Positions 1 to 9,283 of a DNA stretch of 64,000 bases are shown in pieces. The stretch covers positions 2,170,001-2,234,000 of the forward strand of contig NZ_LT992502.1 of NCBI RefSeq assembly GCF_900324475.1. Reading direction: 5' to 3'. Positions within the stretch are counted from its first letter, which is position 1, and every line of letters begins with the position of its first letter. The notes below the pieces were generated by a model that saw only the letters and a program-made list of their open reading frames with translations, did not search any database and had not been told where the DNA came from. Source of the stretch: Enterobacter bugandensis (GTDB lineage: Bacteria > Pseudomonadota > Gammaproteobacteria > Enterobacterales > Enterobacteriaceae). A program made the position numbers and the translations under genes.

Positions 1-131
1 CCTGTCTGCAGGTTCCCGCAGAGGTGGCGTACCGCACCGGGGGCAAGAAGGGGCTTCATACCGAACATCTGGGTCCGATGCTGGCGGAAATGCAGTATCT
101 CCAGCGCGCGTATCCCGGTCAGCAGTGGTAA
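1..131 (+). CDS. paaC: PaaC, 3' end only (phenylacetyl-CoA epoxidase structural subunit)
   Basis: Partial gene cut by the left edge. The frame that begins at base 3 reads without a stop to TAA at 129-131 and ends in residues TEHLGPMLAEMQYLQRAYP followed by GQQW, which I recognise as the C-terminus of enterobacterial PaaC. PaaC is the non-catalytic ferritin-like partner of PaaA in the PaaABCE complex that epoxidises the ring of phenylacetyl-CoA. The paaD start follows 12 bases after its stop, with the paaD ribosome binding site GGAG lying just after the paaC stop, so the two are co-transcribed. The identification rests on about 42 residues plus perfect operon context. Confidence 0.9.
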   Translation, partial: CLQVPAEVAYRTGGKKGLHTEHLGPMLAEMQYLQRAYPGQQW

Positions 132-142
132 AGGAGAACGCT

Positions 143-640
143 ATGCAACGCCTCGTCGACATCGCGCCTGCGCAAATCCCGCAGATCTGGTCGCTGTTAA
201 GCCAGATCCCCGATCCGGAAGTGCCGGTGTTAACCATCACCGATTTAGGCATGGTGCGCAGCGTGAAGGCGCAGGGGGAAGGCTGGGTGATTGGCTTCAC
301 GCCAACCTACTCGGGCTGCCCGGCAACGGAACACCTGCTGGGGGCGATCCGCGAGGCGATGACCGCGCATGGCTTCACTCCCGTGCACATCGTGCTCCAG
401 CTTGAACCCGCCTGGACCACCGACTGGATGACCGCCGACGCGCGCGAGCGCCTGCGGGCGTACGGCATCAGCCCACCCGTGGGGCATAGCTGCCACGCGC
501 ACGCCCCGGCAGAGGTGAGCTGCCCGCGCTGTGCCAGCACCGACACCTCCCTTATCAGTGAATTTGGCTCGACGGCCTGCAAAGCGCTCTACCGCTGCAA
601 TACCTGCCGCGAGCCCTTCGACTATTTCAAATGTATTTGA
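143..640 (+). CDS. paaD: PaaD, MIP18-family maturation factor for the epoxidase
   Basis: 165 residues from the ATG at 143, chosen because AAAGGAGAACGCT provides a good ribosome binding site; an in-frame GTG at 125 lies inside paaC and is unlikely. The N-terminal part is a MIP18/DUF59-type domain with the DPEVPVLTITDLG signature and a conserved cysteine in TYSGCPA. The C-terminal 40 residues carry paired cysteines (CPRC, then CNTC and a final C), suggesting metal binding. In this family PaaD is thought to help insert the iron-sulfur cluster of PaaE. It sits between paaC and paaE as in E. coli. The function in cluster assembly is family knowledge, not shown by the sequence. Confidence 0.93.
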   Translation: MQRLVDIAPAQIPQIWSLLSQIPDPEVPVLTITDLGMVRSVKAQGEGWVIGFTPTYSGCPATEHLLGAIREAMTAHGFTPVHIVLQLEPAWTTDWMTADARERLRAYGISPPVGHSCHAHAPAEVSCPRCASTDTSLISEFGSTACKALYRCNTCREPFDYFKCI

Positions 641-647
641 GGCTGCC

Positions 648-1718
648 ATGACAACGTTTCATTCATTAACAGTGGCAAAAGTGGAACCCGAAACCCGCGA
701 CGCGGTAACCATCACCTTCGCGGTGCCGCAGGCGTTGCAGGAGGCCTACCGCTTCCGCCCCGGCCAGCACCTGACCCTGAAAACGACGCTGGGCGAAGAC
801 GAGCTGCGCCGCTGCTACTCCATCTGCCGCAGCACCGCGTCGGGTGAGATCAGCGTGGCGGTCAAAGCCATCGACGGTGGGCGCTTTTCCCGCTATGCCC
901 GGGATGAGATCAAAGCGGGCATGGCGCTGGAGGTGATGGTTCCTCAAGGGCAGTTTGGCTACCAGCCGCAGCCTGAACGTGAAGGCCACTACCTGGCAAT
1001 TGCCGCAGGCTCCGGGATCACCCCGATGCTGGCGATTATCTCCGCCACGCTTTCGATCGAATCCAACAGCCATTTCACCCTGATCTACGGCAACCGCAGC
1101 AGCCAGAGCATGATGTTCCGCCAGGCGCTGGCGGACCTGAAGGACAAATACCCGCAGCGGCTGCAGCTGGTCTCCATCTTCAGCCAGGAGCGGCTGGACA
1201 GCGACCTGCTCTTTGGCCGCATCGACGGGGAAAAGCTGCAGGCGCTGGCGAAAACCCTGATCAACTTCTGCCAGTACGACGAGGCATTTATCTGCGGCCC
1301 GTCGGCGATGATGGACGACGCCGAAGCGACGCTGAAGGCGCTGGGGATGCCGGAAAAATCCATTCACCTTGAGCGCTTTAACACCTCCGGAATCACCGTT
1401 AAGCGCGCGGTGCACGTGCAGGCGGAAGGTCAAAAAGTGACCGTGCGCCAGGACGGGCGCGACCGTGAAATCACCCTGACGGCGGACGACGAAAGCATTC
1501 TTGATGCCGCCCTGCGGCAGGGGGCAGATCTTCCGTATGCCTGCAAGGGCGGCGTGTGCGCCACCTGCAAATGCAAAGTGCTGCGCGGCAAGGTGGACAT
1601 GGCAACCAACTACAGCCTGGAGCCGGACGAGCTGGCCGCCGGGTACGTACTGAGCTGTCAGTCGCTGCCGTTAACCGCCGACGTGATTGTCGACTTTGAC
1701 GCGAAGGGGATGGCATGA
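648..1718 (+). CDS. paaE: PaaE, reductase of the phenylacetyl-CoA 1,2-epoxidase
   Basis: 356 residues from the ATG at 648, seven bases after the paaD stop; longer upstream frames overlap paaD and are rejected. The N-terminal two thirds is a ferredoxin-NADP reductase-like module with the flavin-binding RCYSICRS motif and the nucleotide-binding GSGITPM motif. The C-terminal domain is a plant-type 2Fe-2S ferredoxin with CKGGVCATC and a last cysteine in LSCQS. It passes electrons from NADPH to the di-iron PaaA site. The gene overlaps paaF by four bases (ATGA), indicating translational coupling. Length and motif order match the family. Confidence 0.96.
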   Translation: MTTFHSLTVAKVEPETRDAVTITFAVPQALQEAYRFRPGQHLTLKTTLGEDELRRCYSICRSTASGEISVAVKAIDGGRFSRYARDEIKAGMALEVMVPQGQFGYQPQPEREGHYLAIAAGSGITPMLAIISATLSIESNSHFTLIYGNRSSQSMMFRQALADLKDKYPQRLQLVSIFSQERLDSDLLFGRIDGEKLQALAKTLINFCQYDEAFICGPSAMMDDAEATLKALGMPEKSIHLERFNTSGITVKRAVHVQAEGQKVTVRQDGRDREITLTADDESILDAALRQGADLPYACKGGVCATCKCKVLRGKVDMATNYSLEPDELAAGYVLSCQSLPLTADVIVDFDAKGMA

Positions 1719-2482
1719 GCGAGCTGATTGTTACCCGTCATGGCCGCGTGCTGCAGCTGACGCTGAACCGTCCGGCGGCGCGCAACGCCCTTAACAACGC
1801 GCTGCTGGCGCAGCTTGCGGAACAGCTTGAGGCTGCCGCCGTGGATGCCGATATCGCCGTCTGCGTAATTTACGGTAGCGAGCGCTGCTTTGCCGCCGGG
1901 GCCGATCTCAACGAAATGGCGGAGAAGGACCTGCCCGCCACCCTGAACGATATCCGCCCGCAGCTATGGGCGCGCATTAACGCGTTTAACAAACCGCTGA
2001 TTGCCGCCGTGAACGGCTTCGCGCTGGGCGCAGGCTGCGAGCTGGCGTTGCTGTGCGACGTGATCATTGCTGGCGATAACGCCCGTTTCGGCCTGCCGGA
2101 AATCACGCTGGGCATCATGCCCGGCGCGGGCGGCACCCAGCGTCTTATCCGCAGCGTCGGTAAATCCCTTGCCAGCAAAATGGTGCTGACCGGCGAGAGC
2201 ATTACCGCAGAGCAGGCGCTGGGCGCCGGGCTGGTGAGCGATCTCTTCCCGGCGTCTCTGACACTGGAGTACGCCCTGAAGCAGGCGGCGCTGATGGCGC
2301 GCCACTCTCCGCTGGCGCTGCAGGCGGCGAAGCAGGCGCTGCGCCAGTCTCAGGAGGTGCCGCTCCAGGCCGGGCTCGCCCAGGAGCGCCAGCTGTTTAC
2401 GCTGCTTTCCGCCACCGAAGACCGCCGGGAAGGTATCGACGCCTTCTTACAAAAACGCACCCCCGACTTTAAAGGACGCTAA
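1715..2482 (+). CDS. paaF: PaaF, 2,3-dehydroadipyl-CoA hydratase
   Basis: 255-residue crotonase-fold protein. It has the oxyanion-hole segments CFAAGADLNEM near residue 60 and NGFALGAGCELAL near residue 105, and a glutamate in the GLPEITLGIMPGAGG segment, as in true enoyl-CoA hydratases. In the pathway it hydrates 2,3-dehydroadipyl-CoA to 3-hydroxyadipyl-CoA in the lower, beta-oxidation-like part. The ATG overlaps the paaE stop and the stop is two bases before the paaG start, so it is in the middle of the operon. Function is assigned from the family and from gene order. Confidence 0.95.
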   Translation: MSELIVTRHGRVLQLTLNRPAARNALNNALLAQLAEQLEAAAVDADIAVCVIYGSERCFAAGADLNEMAEKDLPATLNDIRPQLWARINAFNKPLIAAVNGFALGAGCELALLCDVIIAGDNARFGLPEITLGIMPGAGGTQRLIRSVGKSLASKMVLTGESITAEQALGAGLVSDLFPASLTLEYALKQAALMARHSPLALQAAKQALRQSQEVPLQAGLAQERQLFTLLSATEDRREGIDAFLQKRTPDFKGR

Positions 2483-2484
2483 TT

Positions 2485-3270
2485 GTGGAATTTATTCTCA
2501 GTCACGTAGAACAGGGCGTAATGACCATTACGCTGAACCGTCCGGAGCGTCTGAACAGCTTTAACGACGTGATGCACCAGCAGCTTGCCGAGTGCCTGAA
2601 GCAGGCCGAACGCGATGATGCCATCCGCTGCCTGCTGATCACCGGGGCAGGACGCGGGTTCTGCGCCGGTCAGGATCTGAACGACCGTAACGTCGACCCC
2701 AACGGCCCGGCGCCGGATCTGGGGATGTCCGTGGAAACCTTCTACAACCCGCTGGTGCGCCGCCTGGCAAAGCTGCCGAAGCCGGTCATCTGCGCGGTTA
2801 ACGGGGTGGCGGCTGGCGCGGGAGCTACGCTGGCGCTCGGCTGTGACATGGTGATTGCCGCCCGGTCGGCCAACTTCGTGATGGCCTTCAGCAAGCTCGG
2901 CCTGGTGCCGGACTGCGGCGGCACGTGGCTGCTGCCGCGCGTGGCCGGACGCGCCCGCGCCATGGGGCTGGCGCTGCTCGGGGACAAACTCAGCGCCGAG
3001 CAGGCGCAGGCGTGGGGGATGATCTGGCAGGTGGTGGACGACGACCAGCTCTCCGCCACGGCGCAGCAGATGGCGCTGCACTTTGCCTCGCAGCCGACCT
3101 TCGGCCTGGGCCTGATCAAGCTGGCGATCAATGCTGCGGAAACCAACACCCTCGACGCGCAGCTTGACCTGGAGCGCGACTATCAGCGTCTGGCCGGTCG
3201 CAGCGACGACTACCGCGAGGGCGTCAGCGCTTTCCTCGCGAAGCGCGCGCCTAACTTTACGGGGAAATAA
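2485..3270 (+). CDS. paaG: PaaG, ring 1,2-epoxyphenylacetyl-CoA isomerase
   Basis: 261 residues, beginning with GTG at 2485 two bases after the paaF stop; AAAGGACGCT in the end of paaF serves as ribosome binding site. Crotonase fold with FCAGQDLNDR and NGVAAGAGATLAL for CoA binding and the oxyanion hole. In place of the PaaF-type glutamate loop it has KLGLVPDCGGTW with an aspartate, typical of the isomerase branch. PaaG converts the ring epoxide to the oxepin-CoA and later moves a double bond. The GTG start may lower translation relative to the neighbours (inference). Confidence 0.95.
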   Translation: MEFILSHVEQGVMTITLNRPERLNSFNDVMHQQLAECLKQAERDDAIRCLLITGAGRGFCAGQDLNDRNVDPNGPAPDLGMSVETFYNPLVRRLAKLPKPVICAVNGVAAGAGATLALGCDMVIAARSANFVMAFSKLGLVPDCGGTWLLPRVAGRARAMGLALLGDKLSAEQAQAWGMIWQVVDDDQLSATAQQMALHFASQPTFGLGLIKLAINAAETNTLDAQLDLERDYQRLAGRSDDYREGVSAFLAKRAPNFTGK

Positions 3271-3271
3271 G

Positions 3272-4696
3272 ATGCTCAACATACGGACTGTCGCCGTGAT
3301 TGGCAGCGGCACGATGGGCGCGGGGATTGCAGAAGTGGCGGCCAGCCACGGGCATCAGGTGCTGCTCTACGATATTTCCAGCGATGCGATATCCCGCGCT
3401 ATCGACGGGATCCGCCAGCGTCTGGCCTCCCGGGTGACGCGAGGAAAACTTTCCGCCGATGCCGGGAGCCAGATCCTCGCCCGGCTGCTTCCCGTCACGG
3501 ATATCGACGCGCTCTCCGCGGCCGAACTGGTGATTGAAGCGGCCTCGGAACGGCTGGAGGTTAAAAAGGCGCTGTTTTCGCAGCTGGCGGAAATCTGCCC
3601 GCCGCAGACGGTGCTGACGAGCAATACCTCTTCGATCTCCGTCACGGCGATTGCTGCGGACATCCACCATCCGGAGCGCGTCGCCGGGCTGCACTTCTTC
3701 AACCCGGCGCCGGTTATGAAGCTGGTGGAGGTGGTCAGCGGGCTGGCGACCTCCCCGGAAGTGGCCGACGCGCTGTGCGAGCTGGCGCTGAACTGGGGCA
3801 AGCAGCCCGTGCGCTGCCAGTCGACGCCGGGGTTCATCGTCAACCGCGTCGCCCGTCCGTTCTATTCCGAGGCCTGGCGCGCGCTGGAAGAGCAGGTGGC
3901 CGCGCCGGAGGTGATTGACGCCGCCCTGCGCGAAGGCGGCGGCTTCCCGATGGGGCCGCTGGAGCTGACCGACATGATTGGTCAGGACGTTAACTTCGCG
4001 GTGACCTGCTCGGTATTTAACGCCTTCTGGCAGGAGCGTCGTTTTCTGCCCTCGCTGGTGCAGCAGGAGCTGGTGCTGGCGGGCAGGCTGGGCAAAAAAA
4101 GCGGGAAGGGCGTTTATGACTGGCAGGGCGACAGGCCCGGGGTGCGCTGGGCTGATACCGTGAACGACAGCTACAGCCCGATGCGCGTGGAAAAAAGACG
4201 TGACGGTGTCACGGAAATTGATGATGTGTACCTGATTGAAACGCAGGGCGAAACCGCGCAGGCCCTGGCGCTGCGGCTTAACGGCCCGGTGGTGGTGGTG
4301 GACCGCATCGAGCGCGATGTCGCGGTCATCGCCGCAGCCGCCAGCAACCCGCATACGGCGACGCAAAAGACCATCCGCTTCCTGCAGCAGCAGGGGCTTC
4401 GGGTGGTGCAGATTGCCGATTATCCCGGCCTGCTGGTCTGGCGCACGGTGGCGATGATTGCCAACGAAGCGCTGGATGCTCTGCAAAAAGGGGTCGCCAG
4501 CGAGAAGGACATCGATACCGCCATGCGCCTGGGCGTCAACTACCCGAGCGGGCCGATCGCCTGGGGCGAGCGTCTGGGCTGGCAGCGCCTGCTGACGCTG
4601 CTGGAGAACCTGCAGCGCCATTACGGCGAAGAACGCTATCGCCCCTGTTCCCTGCTGCGCCAGCGCGCGCTTCTGGAGAGTAGCTATGAGTCATAA
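3272..4696 (+). CDS. paaH: PaaH, 3-hydroxyadipyl-CoA dehydrogenase
   Basis: 474 residues from the ATG at 3272; the frame is open further upstream but that part lies in paaG. The N-terminal Rossmann domain has GSGTMGAGIAEVAASHG, followed by an aspartate for NAD selectivity and the FFNPAPVMKLVEVV segment of the 3-hydroxyacyl-CoA dehydrogenase family. Two C-terminal helical domains follow, with PGFIVNRVARPF and a second, more divergent copy around residues 390-460, as in long PaaH proteins. It oxidises 3-hydroxyadipyl-CoA to 3-oxoadipyl-CoA. Its end overlaps paaI by 11 bases. Confidence 0.95.
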   Translation: MLNIRTVAVIGSGTMGAGIAEVAASHGHQVLLYDISSDAISRAIDGIRQRLASRVTRGKLSADAGSQILARLLPVTDIDALSAAELVIEAASERLEVKKALFSQLAEICPPQTVLTSNTSSISVTAIAADIHHPERVAGLHFFNPAPVMKLVEVVSGLATSPEVADALCELALNWGKQPVRCQSTPGFIVNRVARPFYSEAWRALEEQVAAPEVIDAALREGGGFPMGPLELTDMIGQDVNFAVTCSVFNAFWQERRFLPSLVQQELVLAGRLGKKSGKGVYDWQGDRPGVRWADTVNDSYSPMRVEKRRDGVTEIDDVYLIETQGETAQALALRLNGPVVVVDRIERDVAVIAAAASNPHTATQKTIRFLQQQGLRVVQIADYPGLLVWRTVAMIANEALDALQKGVASEKDIDTAMRLGVNYPSGPIAWGERLGWQRLLTLLENLQRHYGEERYRPCSLLRQRALLESSYES

Positions 4697-5108
4697 CGCC
4701 TGGCACAACGCCCGCGCCATGTACGAACGGGACGCCTGCGCGCAGGCGATGGGGATGGACATTGTCGATATGGACGACGGCTACGCGGTGGTGTCCATGA
4801 CCATCACCCCGCAGATGCTCAACGGCCACCAAACCTGCCACGGCGGACAGCTGTTTTCGCTGGCAGACACCGCCTTTGCCTACGCCTGCAACAGTCAGGG
4901 GCTGGCGGCGGTGGCCTCCGGCTGTTCGATTGATTTTCTGCGTCCGGGCTTTGCCGGGGACACGCTCACCGCCACCGCGCGGGTGAAGCATCAGGGCAGG
5001 CTGACCGGCGTGTACGACATTGAAATTCAGAACCAGCAACAGAAAACCGTCGCCCTTTTTCGCGGAAAATCTCACCGCATCGGCGGCAATGTGACAGGAG
5101 AGGCCTGA
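4686..5108 (+). CDS. paaI: PaaI, hotdog-fold acyl-CoA thioesterase
   Basis: 140 residues. The motif NGHQTCHGGQLFSLADTAFAYA near residues 40-60 is the hotdog thioesterase signature, including HGG and the catalytic-region aspartate. PaaI hydrolyses phenylacetyl-CoA and ring-hydroxylated CoA intermediates, which is regarded as a safety valve that releases trapped CoA. The start overlaps the end of paaH and the stop TGA shares its last base with the paaJ ATG at 5108, so translation is tightly coupled. Confidence 0.95.
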   Translation: MSHNAWHNARAMYERDACAQAMGMDIVDMDDGYAVVSMTITPQMLNGHQTCHGGQLFSLADTAFAYACNSQGLAAVASGCSIDFLRPGFAGDTLTATARVKHQGRLTGVYDIEIQNQQQKTVALFRGKSHRIGGNVTGEA

Positions 5109-6313
5109 TGCGTGACGCATTTATTTGTGATGGCGTTCGAACCCCGGTGGGGCGCTACGGCGGGGCGCTTTCCGCCGTTCGGACTGACGATCTTGGCGCC
5201 GTGCCGCTGCGCGCGCTGCTGGCCCGCTATCCGCAGCTCGATCTGGAGCGGATTGACGACGTGATCTTCGGCTGCGCGAACCAGGCGGGTGAAGATAACC
5301 GCAACGTGGCGCGTATGTCGTCGCTGCTGGCCGGGCTGCCGCAGACGGTGTCCGGAACCACCATTAACCGCCTGTGCGGGTCGGGGCTGGACGCAATTGG
5401 TTTTGCCGCACGCGCCATTATGGCGGGCGACGGCGACCTGCTGATTGCGGGCGGCGTGGAGTCCATGTCCCGCGCGCCGTTTGTGATGGGCAAAGCCACC
5501 GCCGCGTTCCAGCGACAGGCGGAGATCTTTGATACCACCATCGGCTGGCGATTTGTGAATCCGCTCATGCATCAGCAATTTGGAACTGACAGCATGCCGG
5601 AAACGGCAGAGAATGTAGCGGAATTGTTAAATATCAGCCGTGCCGATCAGGACGCGTTCGCGCTGCGCAGCCAGCAGCGTACCGCGCAGGCGCAGCAGAA
5701 CGGCATTCTGGCGCAGGAGATTGTGTCGGTGCAGGTGCCGGGGAAAAAAGGGGCGGTCAACGAGTTCAGCGAGGATGAACATCCCCGCGCGGACACCACG
5801 CTTGAGCAGCTTGCCGGGCTAAAAACGCCGTTCCGCAGGAACGGGGTGGTCACGGCGGGAAATGCCTCCGGCGTCAACGACGGCGCAGCGGCGCTGATCG
5901 TCGCCAGCGAGCAGATGGCGCTGGCGCAGGGGCTGGTCCCGCGCACGCGTATCGTGGCGATGGCGACGGCAGGCGTGGAGCCACGTCTGATGGGACTCGG
6001 CCCGGTACCGGCCACGCGCAAGGTGCTGGAGCGCGCCGGACTCAGCATTAACGAGATGGACGTGATCGAGCTTAACGAAGCTTTCGCCGCGCAGGCGCTG
6101 GGCGTGCTGCGTCAGCTGGGATTGCCGGATGATGCCGCACACGTCAACCCGAACGGTGGCGCGATAGCGATTGGTCACCCGCTGGGGATGAGCGGCGCCA
6201 GACTGGCGCTGGCCGCGAGTAATGAACTGCACCGACGCGGCGGGCGCTACGCGCTGTGTACGATGTGCATCGGTGTGGGTCAGGGCATTGCCATGATCCT
6301 TGAGCGTGTTTGA
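5108..6313 (+). CDS. paaJ: PaaJ, 3-oxoadipyl-CoA/3-oxo-5,6-dehydrosuberyl-CoA thiolase
   Basis: 401-residue thiolase of normal length. The acyl-accepting cysteine is Cys90 in [10 protein letters not shown]; the [10 protein letters not shown] histidine motif and the second active-site cysteine in [10 protein letters not shown] lie near the C-terminus. It cleaves 3-oxoadipyl-CoA to acetyl-CoA and succinyl-CoA, and also the dehydrosuberyl intermediate earlier in the pathway. It follows paaI directly and is followed after 27 bases by paaK. Confidence 0.96.
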   Translation: MRDAFICDGVRTPVGRYGGALSAVRTDDLGAVPLRALLARYPQLDLERIDDVIFGCANQAGEDNRNVARMSSLLAGLPQTVSGTTINRLCGSGLDAIGFAARAIMAGDGDLLIAGGVESMSRAPFVMGKATAAFQRQAEIFDTTIGWRFVNPLMHQQFGTDSMPETAENVAELLNISRADQDAFALRSQQRTAQAQQNGILAQEIVSVQVPGKKGAVNEFSEDEHPRADTTLEQLAGLKTPFRRNGVVTAGNASGVNDGAAALIVASEQMALAQGLVPRTRIVAMATAGVEPRLMGLGPVPATRKVLERAGLSINEMDVIELNEAFAAQALGVLRQLGLPDDAAHVNPNGGAIAIGHPLGMSGARLALAASNELHRRGGRYALCTMCIGVGQGIAMILERV

Positions 6314-6340
6314 GCATAAAAACAATGTGAGTACCCTACA

Positions 6341-7657
6341 ATGACAAATACAACAAAGCTTGATCCGATCGAAACTGCGTCCCTTGACGAACTGCAGGCG
6401 CTGCAGACCGCGCGTCTGAAATGGACGCTGCACCACGCCTATAACAACGTGCCGATGTACAAACGCAAGTTTGACGCCGCGGGCGTTCACCCTGACGATT
6501 TCAACGAGCTGGCGGATATCCGCAAATTCCCGTGCACCACCAAGCAGGACCTGCGGGATAACTACCCGTTTGATACCTTTGCCGTGCCGATGGAGCAGGT
6601 GGTGCGCATTCACGCGTCATCCGGCACCACCGGCAAGCCGACGGTTGTCGGCTACACGCAGGGCGACATCGACAACTGGGCCAACCTGGTGGCGCGCTCC
6701 CTGCGCGCGGCGGGCGGCAGCGCGAAGGACAAAATTCACGTGGCCTATGGCTATGGCCTGTTTACCGGCGGGCTGGGCGCGCACTACGGCGCCGAGCGTT
6801 TGGGGGCGACGGTGATCCCGATGTCCGGCGGCCAGACAGAGAAACAGGCGCAGCTGATCCGTGATTTCCAGCCGGACATGATCATGGTGACACCGTCCTA
6901 CTGCCTCAACCTGATTGAGGAGCTGGAGCGCCAGATGGGCGGCGACGCCAGCACCTGCTCCCTGCGCGTTGGCGTTTTCGGCGCGGAGCCGTGGACGCAG
7001 GCCATGCGTCGCGAAATCGAAAAACGCTTAGGCATTACGGCGCTGGACATCTATGGCCTCTCCGAGGTGATGGGGCCGGGTGTGGCGATGGAGTGTATCG
7101 AAACCGCCGACGGCCCAACCATCTGGGAAGATCATTTCTACCCGGAGATCGTCAACCCGAACGACGGCACGCCGCTGGATGACGGCCAGCAGGGCGAACT
7201 GCTGTTCACCACGCTGACCAAAGAGGCGCTGCCGGTGATCCGCTACCGCACCCGCGACCTGACGCGTCTGCTGCCGGCAACCGCGCGCAGTATGCGCCGT
7301 ATGGACCGGATCGGCGGCCGCAGCGACGATATGCTGATCATCCGCGGCGTCAACGTTTTCCCGTCGCAGCTGGAAGAGGAGATCGTGAAGTTCGAACACC
7401 TTTCTCCGCACTATCAGCTGGAGGTGAACCGTCGTGGGCATCTTGATTCACTTTCCGTGAAGGTGGAGCTGAAAGAGAGCAGCTTAACGCTGACGCACGA
7501 GCAGCGTTGCCAGGTGTGCCACCAGCTGCGCCACCGCATAAAGTCGATGGTCGGGATTTCCACCGACGTGATGATTGTGAACTGCGGCAGCATCCCGCGC
7601 TCGGAGGGAAAAGCCTGCCGGGTGTTTGATCTGCGTAAAGTTGCGGCCAACGGTTAA
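6341..7657 (+). CDS. paaK: PaaK, phenylacetate-CoA ligase
   Basis: 438 residues. The adenylate-forming family motif appears as HASSGTTGKPTVVGYT near residue 95, with YGLSEVMGPGVA and YRTRDL further on, and the C-terminal domain begins after the DRIGGRSDDMLIIRG hinge. PaaK activates phenylacetate with ATP and CoA in the cytoplasm, producing both the first pathway intermediate and the inducer that releases PaaX. It is the last catabolic gene before the hairpin at 7662-7694 and the regulator gene. Confidence 0.96.
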   Translation: MTNTTKLDPIETASLDELQALQTARLKWTLHHAYNNVPMYKRKFDAAGVHPDDFNELADIRKFPCTTKQDLRDNYPFDTFAVPMEQVVRIHASSGTTGKPTVVGYTQGDIDNWANLVARSLRAAGGSAKDKIHVAYGYGLFTGGLGAHYGAERLGATVIPMSGGQTEKQAQLIRDFQPDMIMVTPSYCLNLIEELERQMGGDASTCSLRVGVFGAEPWTQAMRREIEKRLGITALDIYGLSEVMGPGVAMECIETADGPTIWEDHFYPEIVNPNDGTPLDDGQQGELLFTTLTKEALPVIRYRTRDLTRLLPATARSMRRMDRIGGRSDDMLIIRGVNVFPSQLEEEIVKFEHLSPHYQLEVNRRGHLDSLSVKVELKESSLTLTHEQRCQVCHQLRHRIKSMVGISTDVMIVNCGSIPRSEGKACRVFDLRKVAANG

Positions 7658-7661
7658 AACA

Positions 7662-7694
7662 CCTGGCCTTCTCCCCTTTGGGGAGAGGGCCAGG
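7662..7694. repeat. CTCCCC/GGGGAG hairpin between paaK and paaX
   Basis: A long stem with the outer arms CCTGGCC and GGCCAGG and an inner CTCCCC/GGGGAG stem. It is one of three related CCCTC/GAGGG hairpins in this window, the others being at 39331-39351 and 45272-45294, always at the 3' end of a gene. It lacks a convincing U-tract, so it could attenuate transcription or stabilise the paaK 3' end. It separates the catabolic genes from paaX. Confidence 0.6.
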
Positions 7695-7750
7695 ATGAGG
7701 GGCTTATGCTATGATTCATCCAGGACAAAAATAACAACAGAATGAATCAC

Positions 7751-8677
7751 ATGAATAAACTCGACGCCTTTATCCAGCACGCGGTCAGCTCGGTTCCCGT
7801 CAGCGGAACGTCGCTTATCTCCTCGTTATACGGTGACGCGCTTTCCCACCGCGGCGGCGAGATTTGGCTCGGCAGCCTGGCCGCCTTACTGGAAGGCATG
7901 GGATTTGGCGAGCGCTTCGTGCGCACCGCGCTGTTTCGCCTCAACAAAGAGGGCTGGCTGGACGTCTCCCGCATCGGGCGGCGCAGCTTTTACCGCCTGA
8001 GCGATAAGGGGCTGCGGCTGACGCGTCGCGCGGAGAATAAGATTTATCGCGCAGAGCTGCCCGCCTGGGACGGCAAATGGCTGCTGCTGCTTTCCGAAGG
8101 GCTGGATAAAACTACGCTCGCGGATGTGAAAAAACAGCTCATCTGGCAAGGATTTGGCACGCTGGCACCGAGCCTGATGGCCTCGCCGTCGCAGCATCTG
8201 GCGGACGTGCAGTCCCTGCTTCACGATGCCGGCGTGGCGGAAAACGTGATCTTCTTCGAAGCCCACTCGCCGCTGGCGCTCTCCCGCGCAGCGCTGCGTT
8301 CGCGGGTGGAAGAGTGCTGGCAGTTAACCGAGCAAAACGCGATGTACGAGTCGTTTATCAACTCGTTCCGCCCGCTGCTGCCTCTGCTGAAGGAGGCCGC
8401 GCCGGAGGAGCTGACGCCGGAGCGCTGCTTCCAGATCCAGCTGCTGCTGATTCACTTTTATCGCCGCGTGGTGCTGAAAGACCCACTGTTGCCGGAGGAG
8501 TTACTGCCCGCGCACTGGGCGGGGCAAAGCGCCCGACAGCTCTGCATTAATATCTATCAGCGTGTCGCGCCGGGGGCGCTGACGTTTGTCAGCGAGAAGG
8601 GCGAAACCTCCGTGGGCGAACTGCCCGTGCCCGGCACGCTCTACTATCAACGCTTTGGTGGTCTTACAAGCGCATAA
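7751..8677 (+). CDS. paaX: PaaX, phenylacetyl-CoA-responsive repressor
   Basis: 308 residues from the ATG at 7751 (MNKLDAFIQHAV), matching where the E. coli protein begins; an ATG nine bases upstream is also possible and neither start has a clear ribosome binding site. The N-terminal winged-helix region includes FVRTALFRLNKEGWLDVSRIG. PaaX represses the paa promoters and is released by phenylacetyl-CoA. The C-terminus is several residues shorter than the E. coli protein as I recall it, which may only reflect lineage variation. Spacing of about 90 bases after paaK leaves room for its own promoter. Confidence 0.93.
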   Translation: MNKLDAFIQHAVSSVPVSGTSLISSLYGDALSHRGGEIWLGSLAALLEGMGFGERFVRTALFRLNKEGWLDVSRIGRRSFYRLSDKGLRLTRRAENKIYRAELPAWDGKWLLLLSEGLDKTTLADVKKQLIWQGFGTLAPSLMASPSQHLADVQSLLHDAGVAENVIFFEAHSPLALSRAALRSRVEECWQLTEQNAMYESFINSFRPLLPLLKEAAPEELTPERCFQIQLLLIHFYRRVVLKDPLLPEELLPAHWAGQSARQLCINIYQRVAPGALTFVSEKGETSVGELPVPGTLYYQRFGGLTSA

Positions 8678-8686
8678 GGAGTGAAG

Positions 8687-9283
8687 ATGCCAGTTTATCA
8701 AATTGACGGTCTGACGCCGGTGGTACCTGACGAGAGCTATGTTCATCCAACGGCGGTGCTGATTGGCGACGTAATTCTGGGTAAAGGCGTTTATGTTGGC
8801 CCTAATGCCAGCCTGCGCGGTGATTTTGGCCGTATCGTGGTGAAAGATGGCGCGAACATTCAGGATAATTGCGTGATGCACGGTTTCCCGGAGCAGGACA
8901 CGGTGGTAGAGGAGGAGGGGCATATCGGCCACAGCGCCATCCTGCACGGCTGCATCATCCGCCGCAACGCGCTGGTGGGTATGAACGCGGTGGTGATGGA
9001 CGGGGCAGTGATTGGTGAAAACAGCATCGTCGGCGCGGCGGCGTTCGTGAAGGCGAAAGCGGAGATGCCTGCCAACCACTTGATTATCGGCAGCCCGGCG
9101 AAAGCGATTCGCGAGCTGAGCGAGCAGGAGATGGCGTGGAAGCGGCAGGGCACGCGGGAGTATCAAGTGCTGGTGGAGCGCTGCAAGCTAACTATGCACC
9201 AGGTTGAGCCGCTGCGCGAGGCTGAGCCTGACCGGAAACGGCTGGCGTTTGACGAGAACTTAAGGCCGAAGTCGGCGATGTAG
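8687..9283 (+). CDS. paaY: PaaY, hexapeptide-repeat thioesterase
   Basis: 198 residues from the ATG at 8687, chosen over the GTG at 8681 because GGAG lies six bases upstream. Left-handed beta-helix hexapeptide repeats run from about residue 15 to 150 (for example [12 protein letters not shown]), with histidines placed as in gamma-carbonic-anhydrase-like proteins. PaaY is a thioesterase for ring-hydroxylated CoA derivatives and assists PaaX in regulation in E. coli (family knowledge). It lies nine bases after paaX. Its last 92 bases are overlapped in antisense by the convergent lipoprotein gene. Confidence 0.93.
   Translation: MPVYQIDGLTPVVPDESYVHPTAVLIGDVILGKGVYVGPNASLRGDFGRIVVKDGANIQDNCVMHGFPEQDTVVEEEGHIGHSAILHGCIIRRNALVGMNAVVMDGAVIGENSIVGAAAFVKAKAEMPANHLIIGSPAKAIRELSEQEMAWKRQGTREYQVLVERCKLTMHQVEPLREAEPDRKRLAFDENLRPKSAM

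Noticed and set aside
3257..4621. 454-codon minus-strand frame opposite paaH, and similar ones opposite paaE and paaG
   Set aside because: Shadow frames caused by high GC content at third positions; the plus-strand genes are clear members of known families.
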